This document shows, in pieces, positions 25,285 to 39,700 of a DNA stretch of 64,000 nt (position 1 is the first letter of the stretch; each line of letters starts with the position of its first letter). The stretch covers positions 6,408,676-6,472,675 of the forward strand of contig JAMKCF010000008.1 of assembly GCA_023634235.1 (NCBI GenBank), in the 5' to 3' direction. The notes under the pieces were generated by a model that did no database searches, was not told the origin of the DNA, and saw nothing but the letters and a program-made list of their open reading frames with translations. Source of the DNA: Pisaster brevispinus (taxonomy: Eukaryota; Echinodermata; Asteroidea; Forcipulatida; Asteriidae). The translations under genes were made by a program, and so were the position numbers.

Positions 25285-26249
25285 TTTTTCGTTGTTCAAC
25301 ATCAAATCAACAAATAACTTGTCATCAGACCACTTTTATGGCTGCCGCAGTTTTCCCCGTGAACAATTTTTTTTTGTTAGTTCCGCGTACAGACTATAAA
25401 ATAAACACAAACTTATGTAAATTCAGTGCACGACGAATCAGACCAGATTTGTTTTTTCAAAGAAATTCCTTTTAATTGGCAAATATCATATTTTTGTGAT
25501 TTTTGTCTTTCTTTTTGCAAACAATTCAACAGAAATGTTTTTCTTTCGGAAAAAAAGTTTCGAAGACAAACGTAACATGTGTGTCTGAGTTATTCAAAGA
25601 TATGGAATTAATATTACAAATCGGTCTCTGGTATGTACCGCTTGCAAACTTTCAGATTATTTCTTAAGGTGCGAACATTTTATAAAACAAAAAGTCCTTT
25701 CAGTATGTCAACAATCTTCAAAAGACTTCGACTGTTCAGAAATAAGTATATAAACCAGCATGACACCTAGGTTAGTTATATGTATACAATCAATAGTTCA
25801 ATTTCACGGCAACCTATACAATTAACTAAAACATCTAACAAACAAACCCCAAAAAATATATATAGAAACAAAGAGAGAAAAATTAAGTTCAGCTGTTGTT
25901 GACAATTACAAATTCAGTTGCTTTTGAGTTGACATTAGTTCACTATACAAAACATAATTATTTGTCATCTTAACTTGTCAATATTATTCAATCTTAATAT
26001 GTATAAAATAAATAAAAAATAAAGAAAAATAAATTGTGTTTGGGTTAGACTTTCAATTCCCTTTTTATTAAAATTCAAATTTTTGATTTGACTCGAACTT
26101 GAGGACCCAACAGGGATAAAAAAATTAATAAATAAATACAAATAAATAATGACAACCCCATAAACCCAATTAGAACCAATAATCAGTTTTCTTCTGACCC
26201 GAAATGAGACAGAACCCTGTCGGTTGTTCAATTATAGGAGTTTTCGAAC

Positions 26250-26279
26250 AATAATAATAATAATAATAATAATAATAAT
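26250..26279. repeat. (ATA)n microsatellite
   Basis: About ten ATA/AAT units. Confidence 0.95.
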
Positions 26280-29200
26280 TTTAAAAGTCTAAAAGCGACC
26301 AAGTAATGATTGTGCTGGCAGATAACTCAAACAACGTGCTTTTATGTCCGTTTAAAACTCCTTGGTCAGACTGACTAGGATTGCGGGTCCCAGGAGCCTA
26401 AACCATTTCTGGGTCAGTTAACCCGAAATCTATGTCAAAATTTATAGAAATAATACTCGAGAACTTTCTTGTTTTTAAGAAGAAGAACAACAACAACAAA
26501 AACTTCCTGATGATAGCAACTAAGATAAAATAATCGCTTAACAAGCAGGGAACAAACATGAGTTTGCTAAAGTTAAAAAAAAAAAAAAAATGCAAACGCA
26601 ACGTTTTTTCCGGCATGCATCCTCATGCTTATTTTCTGCCACGCAAAAGCAAACCTTGTAAGTGACATTCGCGATATCTTTTTTTAAGCAGCAAACAGAA
26701 ACGTGGCTCAAATCCCATCCACTCAACAACAACAAAAAAGCTCCTTACACAGTGTGTGTCATACTTTTAAGAGCGGGTGCGATTGGCTGAAGTGTCTAGT
26801 AAGTTGACCAACTGACAATAATGTCTAGTTTGGATTTGAAATAATGCTGTAAACGAACCGGTTGCTTCGTCCAGGGAAGAAACACTCTGGGCAAATAAGA
26901 AATACATCATGGTAAAATAGTATGCATTTTACAATTTACAAGCTCTTACAAGAATACTATACAAAGGAAAAAAATAGTTATCGTTCGTGTAGGAACAACA
27001 ATAATGATGTCACTTTGGGAAGTCATTTTTGAAATATTTGCACCATACAACAAGGATGGAGACACAACTTGCTTCCATGGTAACGTGACATCACACTGTT
27101 GGCTCTCCAATGGGGCCAAGAAAGCCCCATCAGACAACCTACACTTTCCTGAGGGATCCCAACTAACTATTCCTGTGTGATAACAATAATGAATTGCAAT
27201 ATACACTTAGAGGGACCAGACTACTTTCCCCGCCCATCCTCGGTTTGGTTACACTGATTTGAATGGTAGAAAGAACATTCAAAGAGACGGCACCATAAAA
27301 TCACAACGTACATGTACATAGCATTAACTTCCTCGTGACTTGTTGTAAGGAACAGTAAGGGGGTAGGGCGGTCGACTAAAATCGATCAAATTATAAATTT
27401 CATCCTGCTTTATGTTTTAATTCTTGCCAGTGATTTGACATGTTTTTCCCACCTGCAATAATACTATAGATAACTCAATGTTGTTGTTGTAATAGAAAAT
27501 ACGACATTGATAGTTGGCGCCGATCATTAACTATGTATAAATCACGACATTTGTCGCCTTTGGACAAGAGGCAGCAGGTGAAAATGCACTCCCAGGTGTC
27601 AGTTAATATCTGGTGGCGGCAGGGTAAACATGGGTGATGCGAAGCCAATTCTGATCACATTCCCCATCAGGTAGCAACTAAGAAAACCAGCAAGATTTGT
27701 TTGTGTACATAATTGATTAGATTCGTGACTTCTGACCGAAACGTGGTGTCTGTCAAACTTGTTCACAAAATCTGTTGGAATACGTGAAATCATCAAGCTT
27801 TAATGAAGACAAATTACCATCGATTCAGAAGGCAAATTTTTTCCAGCTTCAAAATTTTTGCTGTATATTGGCTTAATGTGCCCTCCCCCAACCACACAAC
27901 AAGCCGAATGAGAATGTTCTGCTACTCTTTTCTGAAACTGATCAGTGTATATTTCCTACCCACCAAATCAGAACATTAATGAAATGACCTTTTGAGGAAG
28001 AACAATTAATGAAAGCAAATATTCAAAGCGAACTTGTTATGGTAAATTTAACAACTAAATTACATGCAATATTTTACAAAGTTTATGTACATTCATTAAA
28101 TGTGTGTTTATATAGGAAAGTCATTGCCCGTTCTTTGTCTTAAACCTTCGGGTTTGGTGTTAAATTTGTTCGGTCATTTTATCTTATAATCCCTTTGGAC
28201 TGAAGATTTAATTTTAAAATAATTCAGAATCATTCATTTTGTTTATGAAACCTATACTACGGTACACCAAGAACTACAAGATTGAATCCCACAAAATTAA
28301 CACTTATTTGGCACATATTATTTTCTGCATTCGAAAGATGGAACTTTATCGGTCACAATTCCGAAGGAGAAGGAACATTAGGCGTCCCAATGTCTACCCT
28401 AAAATGACCATACTTGTTCCCTGAACAAAGGTGGGTCTGTAGAAGATGCTTATTAAAACCAGGAGCTCATTGAAACTTGACACAAACTATCCTTCCAGTA
28501 ACCGTTTGGCAAATGCGGTTGAATCGTTTCTACCTTCAATCGTTCGTCAGTCGCCCTTTAATTGACCGTGCGCTTTGCTCACCTGGCGTGGAATAACTGT
28601 ATAAAACTAGAGACACATTTGAATGGAAGAATGTACAATGTTCGTGGGTTATTGCGGTGAATATATTTTAACACATTTTAAAAACTACCCGAAGCTCTCC
28701 TTCTACATCGATCCCTGTAGCGATTTGTTTCTTGTTTTTATTTGTTAACATGGGAAGACGTTGAGCCAAAATGTCACAAATCACCAGCTCTTAGATTAAG
28801 CTGTCAAGTATTACTATAATATGGCTGATAAACAGCTCATGATGCCATCATGATAAGAGCTTTCACTCTCATAACCAAGCCAGATTTAAAACGGGTTATT
28901 TTAGAACGGTATCATGATTGTTCTCTAAGTGATGATTGACAGCTTTTTACTAGACCACGTCGCCTGCGAGATCACACGCGAGCCTGAACTCCCTGCAGGC
29001 ACAATTTGTACACCTATCCCGATGGAGGACAGCAAGGAATCTCACATTTTATAGAGATTGCACTATTTGATTTTTGATCAATGATGAAAGGGGCCACATC
29101 CCAAAACTTGTGCATCTGTTATTTTCAAACTCTTGAATTGATGTGGAAATTATGCCACAAAATGTTAAATGTCCAGTATGAACAGTGTCATATCTTGCCT

Positions 29201-30691
29201 GCCAGAAAGGCCCTTGAATGTACAAGGTCATTGTAAAAAAAAAAATGTAAACAAAGGTTCCATGGTCTATACGTGACTGTGGCTAGTCTAATCGGGTACC
29301 TCTTGTAACAGTGCCTTTACAAATTGCTTTTACGGAGTGTTTTGACAATGTAAAGTTACATATACAATGTAAGACCTATTATGACCTACAAAAAGTGCAG
29401 AAGATCGAGGAGTTGTGAAGGACCCTTTCACAGGGGAGCCAAGAGCCGTTCCCAGACCCGATCCCCAGCTTACCCCTGGTAATTCCCACCCTGGGGAACG
29501 AGTTGGGATCCCAGTGGACTAATGCTAAATAAATCAAGACAAGATTGAATTCAATTATACCTCCATTTTCTCCGTAGAAAAAACAGATTTTAGGATGGAA
29601 GTTCACATAATTTGCAAACTAATCTGAATTTGAAACTGCTGCAATCTCATCATGGCATACATTATTTTACACTTGGTGGAAAAAAAATAAACAAAACCCA
29701 TACCCCCAAATAAACAAGTTAATTAAAACAATATTTCAAAAACGATAATTTCTTTGTTGTTTTCGAGATTACACTGGGAGATCTCTTACAGAGATCGTAA
29801 AGTATCATTACAATTATAATTTGAAACAAATTTTTTTCTTCAAAATCATGATGAATATCACTGATAAAGAACCCTTAAACAAATGCCTTATTTTCAATAT
29901 TTAAGTAATTTCTATTTCATACGATTACTGGCAATTTAAACTGCATTGAAAATTGTTGATATGTACAATCAAGTATCAAGTAAACGATTGGGCATCCAAA
30001 CAAACATGATTAATAGAATTATATACAATATTTAAGACTGAAGTTTATATAGAAACTTGGTTTGCCAAAGTGACCCTAAAACAATCGTTTTGTTTGGGGG
30101 GAGGGGGTAAAGGTCTTTTGGCAGGAACAAAATTGATTGAATTACACAGAAACATTCCTCTAGATTTCATGCTTTCTACAAAAACACAAGATTATCCATT
30201 AATAAACAGCTTTCCCCCCCCCATCCCCCCACAAAAAAGCAAGAAACTGTTGAGAAAACAACCTTGCGTCTCACATTATAAGTTACAAACAAAATTTGGA
30301 GAAACAAAATCAGGAACAATAATTTCCTGGTTCTTTTTTTTTTTTCATTCATAAATCTTGTTCTGTTTGTTGAATAAAGTCTGAAATAAAAAATATATAT
30401 ATATATGTGGATATCTTTTAGTGGTTAATACTGACTTCGTGCTGTACTGAAATCGTTCAAATAATTTTTTATAAAAGAGTCGAGGTCCAGATTGGGTATA
30501 TCCGATAAGCAACTCGGAAGTGAGTGGCGTTAAGCCAGTCTAAACAACAACTGATTGTCTGGTTTCGCCGGCACGTTACAGCCGTCTTAATTACTGTCCA
30601 CTTGCGGGGAAGTTCTATCGTCGGGTGTCGCAGCGCCGTTGGAGGGCTTCGTCTCCTCTCGGCGATGCGGGTAGCCAAGTGAAATCGGTGA

Positions 30692-30774
30692 TTACGCTTC
30701 GCCATCTTGATCAGGCTCAAAGTAGCTTGTTGGTGCAACCTCCAATAAAAGCTGAAAGAACACTGTGATGTGCT
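30692..30774 (-). CDS. Exon 12: C-terminal tail and stop
   Basis: Acceptor CACAG|AG joins in phase to exon 11 (A+AG gives Lys). It then encodes [20 protein letters not shown] and DQDGEA, ending in TAA at 30694-30692. The LLLEVAP segment aligns with the MLMEVVPP tail of human SLC7A9. The exon is too short for ordinary ORF calling and was placed by phase and motif. The polyadenylation site was not located. Confidence 0.85.
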
Positions 30775-33700
30775 CTGTGGGTAGACACCAGAGAAATAAA
30801 CTTGTTCAATGAATACAAAGAAGTGACTTCAACTAAATACAAAAAATGGTTATCTGTTACCAACTAGCAAAAGTAAATTTTAACCACACCCTTACTTACT
30901 ATATTTACCTGCAAGGTCCTAGCAAGGAAAATTTGCCCTTGTCACTCTAATCAAACGAGCAACCCATACACCCCACCCCTACTCAAGTCCCTTCAAAGGC
31001 TCTTCACCACTGCTAGAATTGCCTCAAGATTCTCAATGTTGTCAATACAATGCAAGGCACTTGACCCAGTGAGATCAATGACTTACTAGCCAGAAAGAAA
31101 TCTCTGATTAACCCCAGAACAATCTCCCCCCCCCCCTTGAACTATATCAAAACACAATCCCTGTCTTCATTCAAATATTCCCTTTGAACCCATCTGTTTT
31201 TCAATTTTAAAATAATGTTTAACATCAAGTAAACCTTGATATTTGAAATATATTGTTGCATCCCCTTAGGGTGACCCCTCTGCTGCCGCTTCCCAGGTGT
31301 GTATGGTAAACTTGGGTGTGATCCCTGGCTACATGGCAGTTACAGGTTGAACGGCTTCTGACCGGCACCCCCGAACAAAGATATTGACAAAATAGGGAGA
31401 CTGCCGGCTTAGGGCTGGATAGCTCAGTTGGTAGAGCACGGGCATATTACTGCAGAGGTCGCAGGTTCTAGTCAATTTGTTTTTGTTCAACCCCAAAATA
31501 TTTGTGTAGTTAATGTTTTTTTCAAGGCAAAGGGGGCCTTTGGCAGCCAGCCACATCAACCCGTATATGACCACAGAGAATAGTCAGAGAATCCAAAGTG
31601 GTATTTCCGGAGGTAGGAAAACCTGATTGCCTGAATTAAAGACCCTTGTGGCATGATAGGAGAGAACGAATGCACAACTCAACTCCAGAGCTTCCACCAC
31701 TTAAATCTCTCAATCAGGGAGATTTTGTACAAAAGTCAAGAAGTGTGAATTCAGACAACAATCTGAAATGTCTTTTCCCTGTACTAGCAGCAGAGAAGCT
31801 CTGGTACCCAGACGCTACCCCAGTTGCAAACTGAAGCAGACTCCAAGAAACTGCTCAGTAATTCGGATGACACGGTTGCATCCTTTTCTCTTTCTCAAGA
31901 TGTGGTCAAGAAACTTACTCATGAATGGTGGTTCGTACTTGTAGTGGACGAACGGCACGTAGAAGATGAGACCGGCCAAGATGAAGAGGAAGGCGAAGAG
32001 GTACTCCAGGGCTGGTTGATCAATGATGGGGGCGATGACAAGATACACCGAAGCGATCAAGACGATTACAGGGATGAGGATGGGTACCTGATGAAAGTCA
32101 ACCATTTAAAAAAAAATTGTATTTCAGTTTTAACAGATTCATCATGTCATCAACACCAAGTAGTACATATTATTGCTGGTTCTATATCCCGGTTGTCTGT
32201 TTAAGGGTATATGTGCTGGTAACCTCTCCCCTCTTATAACTTGTATAGTTTTGTTATTTCAATTGCAAATTTAATTGAAAACTTGTAATTTAACTCTTGA
32301 TGTGATATCATTGTTAAGTCTGCATACTACTAACTTTTTGCTTGTAGTTTCTCTCTTAAAGATTTGTTGATTTATGTATTTTTCTGTAGCCACGCTATAT
32401 AAATACATTATCAAGTATCATTGTTATTATTATTATTACAAAGCAACTGACCTTGATTGGGCGATGCCAGTCTGGGTGACGATACCTCAGGACAAGTAGA
32501 GCGAAGACGGTGCCTCCGTAGAACATCCAGGCAGCAAAGCTGAAATAATTCACCAGGGACTCAAAGTCTCCAGGGAGCAGCATCAGGATGGCGATGAGGG
32601 ACTGTAAGAAAGACGGAAAGAGAGAGAGAGGGGGGCTGAAATGATGTCTTGGTCAAGCTTCGACTGAGCAGAGAGTATTGCTTACAGACAAAGTTAGGGT
32701 TAGTGTGGAAATGGCAATTACCAACAAGAAAAGTTATTAGTTTCAGTAAAGGTACTAAATATCCAATGCAATGCGGTACCAATCCTCCAGAAAAAATATT
32801 TCCATCTGAAACAGTCAAAGTTGAGAAAATAGCATTTGAAGTTATTTTGTTTGCTGCAATCGAAGAAAAAAAAGCTCAATATGAACATCCAAAGAATTTC
32901 CTGACAACACATGAACTGGTTTTCTCTTAATCACAACCACCGAATAATGGGATTAAATTTTTCAGGGGTTCTTAGTGCAGTGTGCGTTTAAGAGAATTGG
33001 AACAAATTAACCCCGACAAAAACTGATGAACCAAAATGCATGTAAAATAAACCTAGACTTGTTAACTATTCCGCTGAGATGCCGTCCAGAGTTTTCAATA
33101 TTCTCACGGACACACAAAGAGTATGGCAGGGAAGGTGGGTCAGAGACCACATACAACACCAACAGGTGCGTCAAATATTGATAATAAAATAATGTGCATC
33201 AACTTTGAAAATATTTTCTTTGATAAATACTACTTTGGGGGGGGTCCTCAAAAGTAGTACTCTCTGTACAATTGAAAAAAATGCTGAAATGATTCGACGG
33301 TCCCTTAACTTGAATTTTTTTTTTACAATTAAATCAAACTTGACTCTTCGGAAGGCTTTTAAATCGACACAATGGTCATCGAATTTGAAGCTACTACAAA
33401 ACCAAACGACAGATCAAAAGATAACTATAATAACAAAATAACTAAAATAATCAGATTAAAAATAATGTACTCTTTCCTTTTTGTATGTTCGGATGAACAT
33501 ACATGTACTCTTTCAAAACCCAATAACGCGCTATGCATTTTACAACTCGTAATAGTTCAATATATAATGTGAATAGTTAATTGACGTACCTGAAATACAA
33601 GCGCTGGGAAGGGGGTGTATCTCTTGACGTGGACCATGGACAGGATCTCCACCATGTGACCCTCACGAGCAGCGACAAATGTCAGTCTAGATTTGGTCAT

Positions 33701-36700
33701 CAGAAATCAGTGTTAGTGTGAGTAATCAGTTGTCAATTGTTATTATTTTGGGAGTTAAAATTATTATGGCCAAGTCAGCCGTAACCAGCGGAGTGGTGGT
33801 GCACTCATACACCCAACTATTAAAACTCAACTCTGAAAAAAAAAATCCTTTAGCTGTGCCAAGTCTTATGGAACATCATTCATTAAGAGTCCCACAAAAA
33901 GTCATAAGAAACTGCAAAATTTTGTTGATTGAGTGAAAGGAGAAAGACTATTATTTTCTCAGTGTGAGCAATAACTTTTAACTTAAAAAAAAATAAACTA
34001 ATGAGTTCCAAAAAGACCCCCAAAAACCACCACCAAAACGCATATTTATGATGTTTACTAATGCTTCAAAACCAATGTAGTCAGCTTGCCCCCATGATGG
34101 CTGACTCATTTTTGTGGATGTTGACCTACCCATGATGGAAATGATGGAATCATGGTGATGATAGGGGTCAGAGTGGTGATGGGGTCATAGTGGTGATGGG
34201 AGATCGTGGTTGGAGGGCTGGATGGTGGAGGGAAGGTATGTTGATTTGAAAGGAACAGAGTAAATATCAACTTGTGGAAAGCTGCGATTTCAAGAAAGCA
34301 AGCAATATGCCTCCGCTGTCAGAAGCTGCCGACATTCATAATGGTTTTTGCTCAGCCAAGTGAGACATTCTTCAAACATCTTTGTCTGCACAAAGATTCC
34401 CCTGACAGACTTGAAGAACTGATCTTGGACTGTCAACATGCCGATTGCTTTGTCTTTTAGCGCCTATTGATTCTGAAGGCAATGGTGAATTTATTACAAA
34501 AACAAACATTTCCTGATGATGGACAATCTTCCTAAAAGGAATGACCCAATTGCGATTTTAAATCCACTCCAAAAAATGTCCAACGCTTTATAAAAATATA
34601 CCATTGGATTTAACACTGCAAATGGACTAACCACTTCACAGAGAAATCAGCCAATAGCGGTGAAAAATCTCGTACAAATTTGTACCTTCTCGTAAATTTT
34701 GTTCAGCTTGGAATACTCAGTTAACCCATATCTGAAGGACGAGAGTGTCTCTTGCCCAGCAATTACTACTGAAAGTGATTTCATGCCTGTTCCAGCGCAG
34801 ATGTCTCTGCGAGGCTTGGAAGGTCCAGAAATCAGGTTGTTTTAACTTCTTTAGAGAATTTGCCTATCATAAGGCTCACACTAGACCGCGCCTCTGCCTC
34901 ATTGTGTGCAGACTAATCAATATAACCAAGCCTTAGAATCTAAACGAAGCAATTAATTTCTGATCCTCTTCCTGCTCCTACATCCTGGACCACTCAAAAG
35001 CTACACATTAGTTCCCGTACCAGTATTAACACACACACAATCTTCCACGCAATGAATTTTTTTAAAAGAACCAGCCGCCATCAGCTTTTCATAATTTCTC
35101 AGTCGGCAATCACTGGAGGTTGTAATGCGATTCTTTGTGCCATGCTGCACAATCTATACACAGTCCATTACTGAACAGAAAGGAATTCTGAACCATCAGC
35201 TCCGCTCAACACAACGAAGAAATCATTACTATCACCATTAAGCCATACAATAAAATATTTCCATTCACGGTCTAGACTCTGTTAAGTTTCCCTGTAAGGA
35301 TGTTTTTATCTCAATTTCTTTTATTTTTTCCTTTCATTTTTAATTTTTTATTATTAATATTTATTTTATTTTTTTTTTTGGGGGGGGGCTCATGATTGAA
35401 GGAAAAGGTAAAGTAATCTGAGGTAATCGATGCTCCCATATATGAAAGTTAAACATCTACTAATGCAACAAACTTAGCTTTTCAAAGTTGACTTTTTTAG
35501 TCAGCTTGTGTTGACTTTAAAGTAAGAATTAGCTATTGCTATTGCAAACTGTCCTGCATTAAAACCAGATAAAAGCATTCTTTATCCCTGATGCAATTTA
35601 ACATCTATTAATACAGCAAGAGGTGTTCACGCTGATGCACGAACACCTAATAATTCATCCCTTCGATCAGCTCCTAATTTACGCAAATTTTTACAGTGGA
35701 GAAAAGATTTTGACAGCACGAACAAGGTGATAAATTTTCAACATCATAGAAAATCAATTAATTATGAGAGAGCCCATAAATTATGGATGGTCTCTTTGGC
35801 AGTACATGTAATTTGTAAATCTCCCCCTGGCGTGCGACACTTCAATCAGATAAAGTACAAAGACTCTTTCCATGCATGGTTCTCTTAGCAATTAGTAAAT
35901 CAGGTCAAAACTTTCCTGGATGCAATCTTCAAGGAGCACGATGTAAATGAAGTAGATCTAATCAGGATTGTGTTTATTTCATCGTTCCACAGTTGGCCAT
36001 TTGGTAACCAATAATTTGTGATGCCCCGTATCAAAACTGGGCACTTCTCGGATAGAGTGACTTGGCATTAAAAGTGAAGACAACCCAAACATCAGCCATG
36101 ATGTCAATGTGATGTAATGACATAAAGGGAGGGTCTTAGATTGGTAAATAATCACACAAATTTACGGCCATAAAAACTTAATTGGTAAGAAGCACTGAAG
36201 CTGTTGATAGTATAAACTGTTTACAAAAAAAGGATCCCCCTTGAAGTGAAATGGTTTCACCCAAACAACATTTGAATCTGAGAAACGATTCATGCATGAA
36301 TCTTTTTCGCAAATTTCAATGAGGTTTAGAGAAAAAAACATTTTGAAGATCACAAAAATAGCAAGAAGAAAACAAATAATATTAAAAAATTGAGTTCAGG
36401 TTTTTTTTCAATTTGCATTGAAGTACCAGATGTCAAACCATTTATCAATGTCCATGAAAAGGTCAACAAACAAAATAATTTTCTCCTGAAGAAATTTTAG
36501 TGGAGTTTTGATTTACATGTTGAATTCTTACGATCAAGCACCAAAAAAAAGGGATTGGGTTCTTTGCACTTTCTTTCTTTTGTTATTAAGTAATAAACCA
36601 CAAGGGTATCTGACAGAGTAAACATTAACAAAAACCATTTTGACTAGAGTGGGATTTGAACCTGCGACCTCTGATTTTAATGTGCTGGCACTCTACATAT

Positions 36701-39700
36701 TGAGCTATTTAGCTCTTGTGTAGGTTGTCTCTCTATTGTCAATATCATTGTCCGGGGTGCCAGTCAAAGGCCATTCAAACTGTAACTGCCACATAGCCAG
36801 GGATCACACCCAGGTTTACCATATAACCTGGAAGCAGAGGGATTACCTTAAGGGAATGTGACTCTTCATTCCCAAACATCAAGTAATAAACCACAAGGGG
36901 AACTGACAGAGTAAACTTGAAACTGTTTTGGGTTTGAACAAGCAAAAATTGACTACAGTGAGACTTGAACCTGCGACCTCCGGATTAACTGCCGACACAC
37001 TACCAGTCGAGCTATCTAGCCCCAATGTTGGCTTTCTAGGCTGTACTTGCCTTATAGCCAGAAATCACACCCAATAAAACTTAAGAAGCATAAGCTATAA
37101 AAAATAGAAATCAACCCCACCCCCCCCATAATTGATTTTGTTTCAATGTTACATAATGTCAGGAAAACACGCCAAAAAACCTTTTAACACATTAATGAAA
37201 TGCTTACAAAAACACTTCGCCAATAAACTGATTAGTAACAACAATGTACCTCAACCTACACACATGAAGAGAAATATCACACACACACACACACACACAC
37301 ATATTAATCAAATCGCCCAGAAAATCAGTTCTTGCAAGTCAAGATTAAAGCAGCTTAAGAAGATTCAGACAAAAAAACGGGGTTTTGGAAACACGAAGAG
37401 GACTTTAGAAAGCAGTGTTGTTTAAACCTCTACACATTTTTACTGGGGCTCTAATAAAAGCGAGAAGCTCACATGTTAAACGTTAGGGAGTGCATGATAG
37501 TACACTGGAGAATAGAGTTGGGCATTAGTGGGACTGGGAGTCCAAACTCAAGACACAGGGACCTGAGCGTACCGACTCCAGACCTCAGGGGCAAGAATCT
37601 GAAGTTCAGGACCATCTGGGATAAGGTAGGAACTTCTTCATGTTCTTGGAGCATCTTGGGATCTTAAACAGCAACCATGGATTCAACGATTTTAACTGAT
37701 GGAGTATGAAAGAAACTGCTGCGTATGACTGGCTCAAGCTATGAACATTAGTGTTTTCCCAAACAGAATGTATTTCTCCTACTTACAGCTGCGTTAAGGT
37801 TAAACAGTGATCGAAGAATCAAGTTGATAGACAGCACCGGTTCTTTTGCACAAGTCATAGAGAGATGATTTTCAGGTATATGGTGTCGCCGAAAAACCTT
37901 CTTTCAACTCAAGTTAACTGATGTAAGTTGGAGGGCACCCAAGAGAGCAAAAACTTGGAAAAAAGGAGGGGGGCATTTGTCCAACTTCAGATCTGCACCA
38001 CTGGGTATGAACTAAGATTTCTTTGTACCTTGCGGAAGTAATAGTTTGGTTGAGGCAGGACTGTATCAAGGGAAGGGAGAGCAAGGGAGGGAAGGAGGGA
38101 GGTGGGCAACTTTAGGAATAGATAAAGGGGACACGGTAGGTAGGAACAAGAACTGTCTGATTAGTTTACCTTCCAGCAGTGAAGATTGATCCATTGATGG
38201 CACCAAATGTGGAACAACAAACAAAAAGTGGTATGATCCATGCCATGGGTCCCAGGCTGCGTTGGGCCAGAGTCTACAAAGCAACAGGAGGGTGGGAGCT
38301 GAACAGCATGGTTTGCGGATCAACTTAAAATGCAGGGTGGCAACATTGACGTCTGCTTGGGAGACAGACCTACAGACTATAGTCACTGGTACAGTGACGC
38401 TATACCGCTGCAGAGAATCTTTACACAGTTTGGCTTTTCAAATCAAACTTCATCATGAGGTAACGATCATTTGATCGGATTCCTACATTGACGATTGACA
38501 TTTTCAGCGATCACGCCGTAGCAGTGCTGAAGCTCTCATAGCAAACACGGCCCTTGCATTGAAAAAGTTTGAAAGGCATCAGACTATACGTGAAAGGATC
38601 AGAACTTGAATGCATTGGTTCCGACTTTAAAAAGACAGAACCAAACCAAAACATGTTCTGGAAAATAAAATTTCAGATGACGCACTGCGGTTCATCACCG
38701 AAATAGTTGGATCAATTTCAAAAGACTTAAAACTTAGTTTTCAATGAAATCTTTGTAACTGATGTAAAGATTCAATACAATTTCGACAACAAGCTCAGTC
38801 TGCACAACACATAACACAGAATACAATACCATATTGATGTTAATAATGCCCAGAGTCCCAAAGGGTTAGTGGAAAGGGTTACAAAAAGCATGAGTGAATT
38901 TGAAAAAAAAAATTAATAAAAAGTTCATGCCGTGAATCTGGATGCAAAAACATGACATGATGAAACAGCAGTGGTGCAACCAAAATGACTCAAACTGTGA
39001 GACATGAAACAGCAAACATGCTAGCATGGTAGGAAATATCCAAACAGGTTTAGGTGGCGGTGGGGGAGAGCAAAGGACATTAAACAGCCGTTGTCATGAG
39101 AACACCCTCTCTCTTTAGGGTGCTGGTGGAAAGTTATTGAAACTTCTTTGAACAATTTCATATGATGATTTAAAACAAAACACTCCTGTTTTTACAAGTC
39201 ATCGGTATTTATAAACACTATTGGCAAGGACTGATGTGTTTCACTGATCTACTTTCAATGTTGGCATGGATATCTCTCACCAAAGAAAATGTAAAATGAA
39301 AGAAATGAAAATTTAGATACTGGAGCGTGCCTAGGGCAAACCTGAAGTGAATGGTTTGAATCCTGTAGCTGTAAATTCATCATGTATGACATGTAAATCT
39401 GGCCCAATCCCCATGAAAAAAAGGGCCTTGCAACGTCAAGTGAGATGGTATATAAGATGACAGTGACCGTTTTATGTCTGATAAAAGCCAAGTGTACTGT
39501 GGGTACCTTCCTGCTGTGAAACAGGTGCCATTGGCGGCACCGAATGTGGAAAACGCAACAGCCACTGGCATAATCCATGCCATAACGCCCAGAGTTCTGT
39601 TGGCAAAGGTCTACAAGAGAGAGACCACCATGCAAGGGTGATCCAGAGAAGTGTGGCGGGGGGGAAAAAAAAGACATGAGGAAATAAGGGAAAATATTAG

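Larger units (their letters stand above)
22591..30691. other. Intergenic region, 3' flank of the transporter gene
   Basis: Apart from the small repeats listed separately, I see no supported gene. Open frames are short, AT-biased and without recognised motifs. There is a 59-bp-spaced direct repeat of AAGCGTACATGAGGCTTCAC at about 23,830-23,920, and a G-tract near 23,180. The transporter 3'UTR must lie at the upper end, but its poly(A) site is not clear. Confidence 0.5.
33687..38169. other. Intron between exons 8b and 9
   Basis: 4.5 kb. It holds two SINE copies and a CA repeat. I looked for a third TM8 cassette (GGTACCATTGG-like or FTAGR-encoding sequence) and found none. Confidence 0.6.

Noticed and set aside
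31815..31918. Extension of exon 11 to a stop at 31815
   Set aside because: The tail does not resemble SLC7A9. A perfect GTAAGT donor at 31,918 joins in phase to the C-terminal exon at 30,774.
33687..38169. A third TM8 exon copy
   Set aside because: Searched by eye for FTAGR- and AWI-encoding sequence with splice sites; none seen.
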